Of a DNA stretch of 64,000 nt, positions 63,739 to 64,000 are shown piece after piece. Position 1 is the first letter of the stretch. The number at the start of each line of letters is the position of its first letter. Source of the stretch: Clostridium sp. (GTDB lineage Bacteria; Bacillota; Clostridia; Clostridiales; Clostridiaceae); the NCBI RefSeq assembly GCF_026168755.1, contig NZ_JAPFDR010000006.1, positions 50,541-114,540 on the forward strand. Reading direction: 5' to 3'. A model generated the notes under the pieces. That model searched no databases. It saw only the letters and a list, made by a program, of their open reading frames with translations, and was not told the DNA's origin. The translations under genes were made by a program, and so were the position numbers.

Positions 63739-64000
63739 TTAAATTATTATGACCGAGACTGATAAGAATTTGCCACTTTGCTGGTATGTTATCAGCAATA
63801 TTTAAAGCATCCAGTTCATTTAAAGGACGATGATAGTTATATGGGTGAGGTCTTAAAAAGTTATAATAAGCAACCCAAAGAGAGAATCCATAAAGAGCAC
63901 CTTCGTCACTTCCATAGCCACAAGTAACTCTATAGGAAGCTTTGAAGGTACGATTTAAACGCTCTACTACTTGCTTAACCCAACGGAATTCTTCAGATAC
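63731..64000 (-). CDS. DDE transposase/integrase, C-terminal part; N-terminus outside window
   Basis: On the minus strand 90 codons are open from the right edge to a stop at 63731. The sequence FRWVKQVVERLNRTFKASYR, then GALYGFSLWVAYYNFLRPHP and HRPLNELDAL, is the C-terminal catalytic end of an rve/DDE-type transposase. It includes the catalytic-region Glu in VERLNRTFK and the YYNFLRPH motif. Codon use is visibly richer in G and C than the neighbours, which suits a mobile element. It overlaps the ywaF-like stop by 8 bases; the last residues (NNLTI) may come from flanking DNA, which would put the element's end near 63745. The family was not determined. Confidence 0.82.
   Translation of the reverse strand, partial: VSEEFRWVKQVVERLNRTFKASYRVTCGYGSDEGALYGFSLWVAYYNFLRPHPYNYHRPLNELDALNIADNIPAKWQILISLGHNNLTI

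Overview
The window is AT-rich throughout, with strong purine Shine-Dalgarno sites, many intrinsic terminators and a Firmicute gene repertoire: AraR, a BusR-like regulator, an L-box, sporulation-type promoters, and PTS and ABC sugar and nucleoside transporters. It reads as a saccharolytic, endospore-forming Clostridium (sensu stricto). No rRNA, tRNA or CRISPR array was seen. One transposase fragment sits at the right edge.

Left third (1-28,300), carbon metabolism. First comes the tail of a GH32 fructosidase, then a sucrose phosphorylase/fructokinase operon with a LacI-type operator. Next is a beta-glucoside module: a GntR/UTRA regulator, a PTS EIIBCA and a GH1 6-phospho-beta-glucosidase. It is followed by a DXS-like thiamine enzyme with its MerR regulator, a cluster of gene remnants, a MarR/DUF2798 divergent pair, and a LysR-UbiX-UbiD decarboxylase module. 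A complete L-arabinose/pentose-phosphate operon follows (araR; araD-tkt-araK-tal-araA-GH51-DUF6171) with AraR boxes. It takes arabinose released by the GH51 and GH43 enzymes to xylulose 5-phosphate and on to glycolytic intermediates.

Middle (28,400-39,450). A secreted GH43 arabinanase has lost its LPXTG wall anchor through a nonsense codon and a frameshift. Then comes a compact set of poorly known genes: a beta-propeller-like protein, two paralogues of an unrecognised family, a protein with an N-terminal beta-rich region and a coiled-coil tail, and two DUF4489 paralogues. Four of its transcription units carry a promoter resembling sigma-K (AC, 16-17 nt, CATANNNTA), so I infer a late mother-cell, spore-surface locus. 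DUF624 and exported proteins and two phosphatase/glycosidase remnants follow.

Right part (39,450-64,000). A lysine riboswitch controls a polar amino acid ABC transporter. After it come a beta-CASP metallo-hydrolase, a 5'-nucleotidase-like enzyme, a P-type ATPase, and a Crp/Fnr regulator beside a nucleoside ABC transporter with a metallophosphoesterase. A MarR operon and an ABC-F protein follow. A BusR-like regulator precedes an osmolyte transporter whose permease/binding gene is broken. A Smr-less MutS2 paralogue has a long attenuator-like leader. A YwaF-like membrane protein and a partial transposase end the window.

Two themes stand out. First, at least nine loci are internally deleted, truncated or frameshifted genes with recognisable ends, which points to ongoing gene decay or, less likely, assembly error. 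Second, many genes carry visible palindromic operators that fit an adjacent regulator.
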